Source of the DNA: Verrucomicrobiota bacterium
GTDB lineage: Bacteria > Verrucomicrobiota > Verrucomicrobiia > Opitutales > Opitutaceae
DNA length: 64,000 nt
Reading direction: 5' to 3'
Assembly (NCBI GenBank): GCA_023399155.1
Contig: JAEWQP010000022.1
Span: 496,001 to 560,000, forward strand
Shown here one piece after another: positions 63,621 to 64,000 of the stretch. Under the pieces are notes generated by a model, which saw only the letters and a list, made by a program, of their open reading frames with translations, did no database searches and was not told where the DNA came from. Made by a program: the position numbers and the translations under genes. Position 1 is the stretch's first letter, and each line of letters opens with the position of its first letter.

Positions 63621-64000
63621 ATGGTGATCGGGGTGACGGGCGGGATCGGCTGCGGCAAATCCACCGCGGCCCGGATGTTTGAGGAACTCGGCTGGGGGCG
63701 GGTGGAAACCGATGAGATCGTGCGCGATCTCCTGCGGAGTGACGCGCAGGTGGCTGAGGCGATCCGGCGGGAGTTTGGCGAGGGCGTTTTCGCGCCCGAC
63801 GGCGGGGTCGACCGCAGACTCATGGCGGCGGTCGTGTTTCCCGATCGGGAAGCGCTCAAGCGGCTCGAGGCCATCCTTCACCCCCGCGTCCGCGAGGCCT
63901 GGAAGGCCCGTGTCGCCCGGCCCGTGCCGGCGAACTGGGTGGTGGAGATTCCGCTGCTCTTCGAGAAGAGCCTTGAGAAAGAGTTTGATTTCACGGTGTG
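63621..64000 (+). CDS. coaE: Dephospho-CoA kinase, N-terminal part
   Basis: This is the start of a dephospho-CoA kinase gene that continues past the right edge; 126 codons are visible. It phosphorylates the 3'-hydroxyl of the ribose in the last step of coenzyme A synthesis. The P-loop GGIGCGKST is at residues 7-15. D-x-I-V-R-D-L-L in the substrate region, LEAILHPRVREAW and VVEIPLLFEK are all family signatures. The start ATG is at 63621. The 3' end is not seen. Confidence 0.93.
   Translation, partial: MVIGVTGGIGCGKSTAARMFEELGWGRVETDEIVRDLLRSDAQVAEAIRREFGEGVFAPDGGVDRRLMAAVVFPDREALKRLEAILHPRVREAWKARVARPVPANWVVEIPLLFEKSLEKEFDFTV

Overview
The window is high-GC DNA with tightly packed genes on both strands and no phage, plasmid or insertion-sequence genes. 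The gene families suggest a Verrucomicrobiota bacterium, most likely an Opitutaceae-type lineage. The clues are secreted proteins with LVNISTRG-type repeats, a TIGR02597-like protein, a hybrid two-component system with a Y_Y_Y domain, an ADOP-type permease, and a nuo cluster full of short palindromic repeats. This taxonomic call is inferred from family content, because no 16S rRNA gene is present.

Region by region. 1-9.4 kb: a partial pseudopilin, a heterodimeric ABC exporter with one degenerate ATP site, three secreted proteins that share domains, a small membrane protein, glutamyl-Q tRNA(Asp) synthetase, and tRNA-Ser(GGA). 9.7-24.4 kb: a 13-gene complex I operon, nuoB to nuoN without nuoA. 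24.4-42.9 kb: a large hybrid sensor kinase/regulator, an oligoendopeptidase F, an ADOP-type permease, a divergent aldo-keto reductase/MocR pair, a prolyl oligopeptidase, a nucleotidyltransferase-like protein, an alkaline phosphatase-type hydrolase, a PAS histidine kinase with a cysteine cluster, and an AAC(3)-like acetyltransferase. 43-54.3 kb: folC, an ANT(2'')-like nucleotidyltransferase between two palindromic elements, rlmN, a lipoprotein, an orphan CheX, a ydbL-ynbE-ydbH intermembrane lipid-transport set, and a TPR membrane protein. 54.4-64 kb: an EgtD-like methyltransferase translationally coupled to a sodium:solute symporter, a SYLF protein, SlyX, a winged-helix regulator, a BASS-family transporter, an orphan exported protein, a ComM/YifB ATPase, and the start of coaE.

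The most unusual feature is non-coding. Ten of the twelve nuo junctions contain a palindromic repeat element, and the other two junctions are overlapping genes. The elements fall into distinct families. Several have arms made of 7-, 8- or 9-nt units repeated three or four times, a variable core, and the approximate reverse-complement arm. Others are REP-like hairpins. One element of the kind found between nuoH and nuoI also lies in frame inside nuoG, and another supplies the last codons and stop of nuoJ. Two related palindromic elements bracket the ANT-like gene.

The functional units are one respiratory complex (Nuo), one envelope lipid-transport set (YdbH/YnbE/YdbL), one exporter, and several independent regulators and hydrolases. 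Many genes use GTG or TTG starts or lack a strong Shine-Dalgarno sequence, so several 5' ends are uncertain and are flagged as such.
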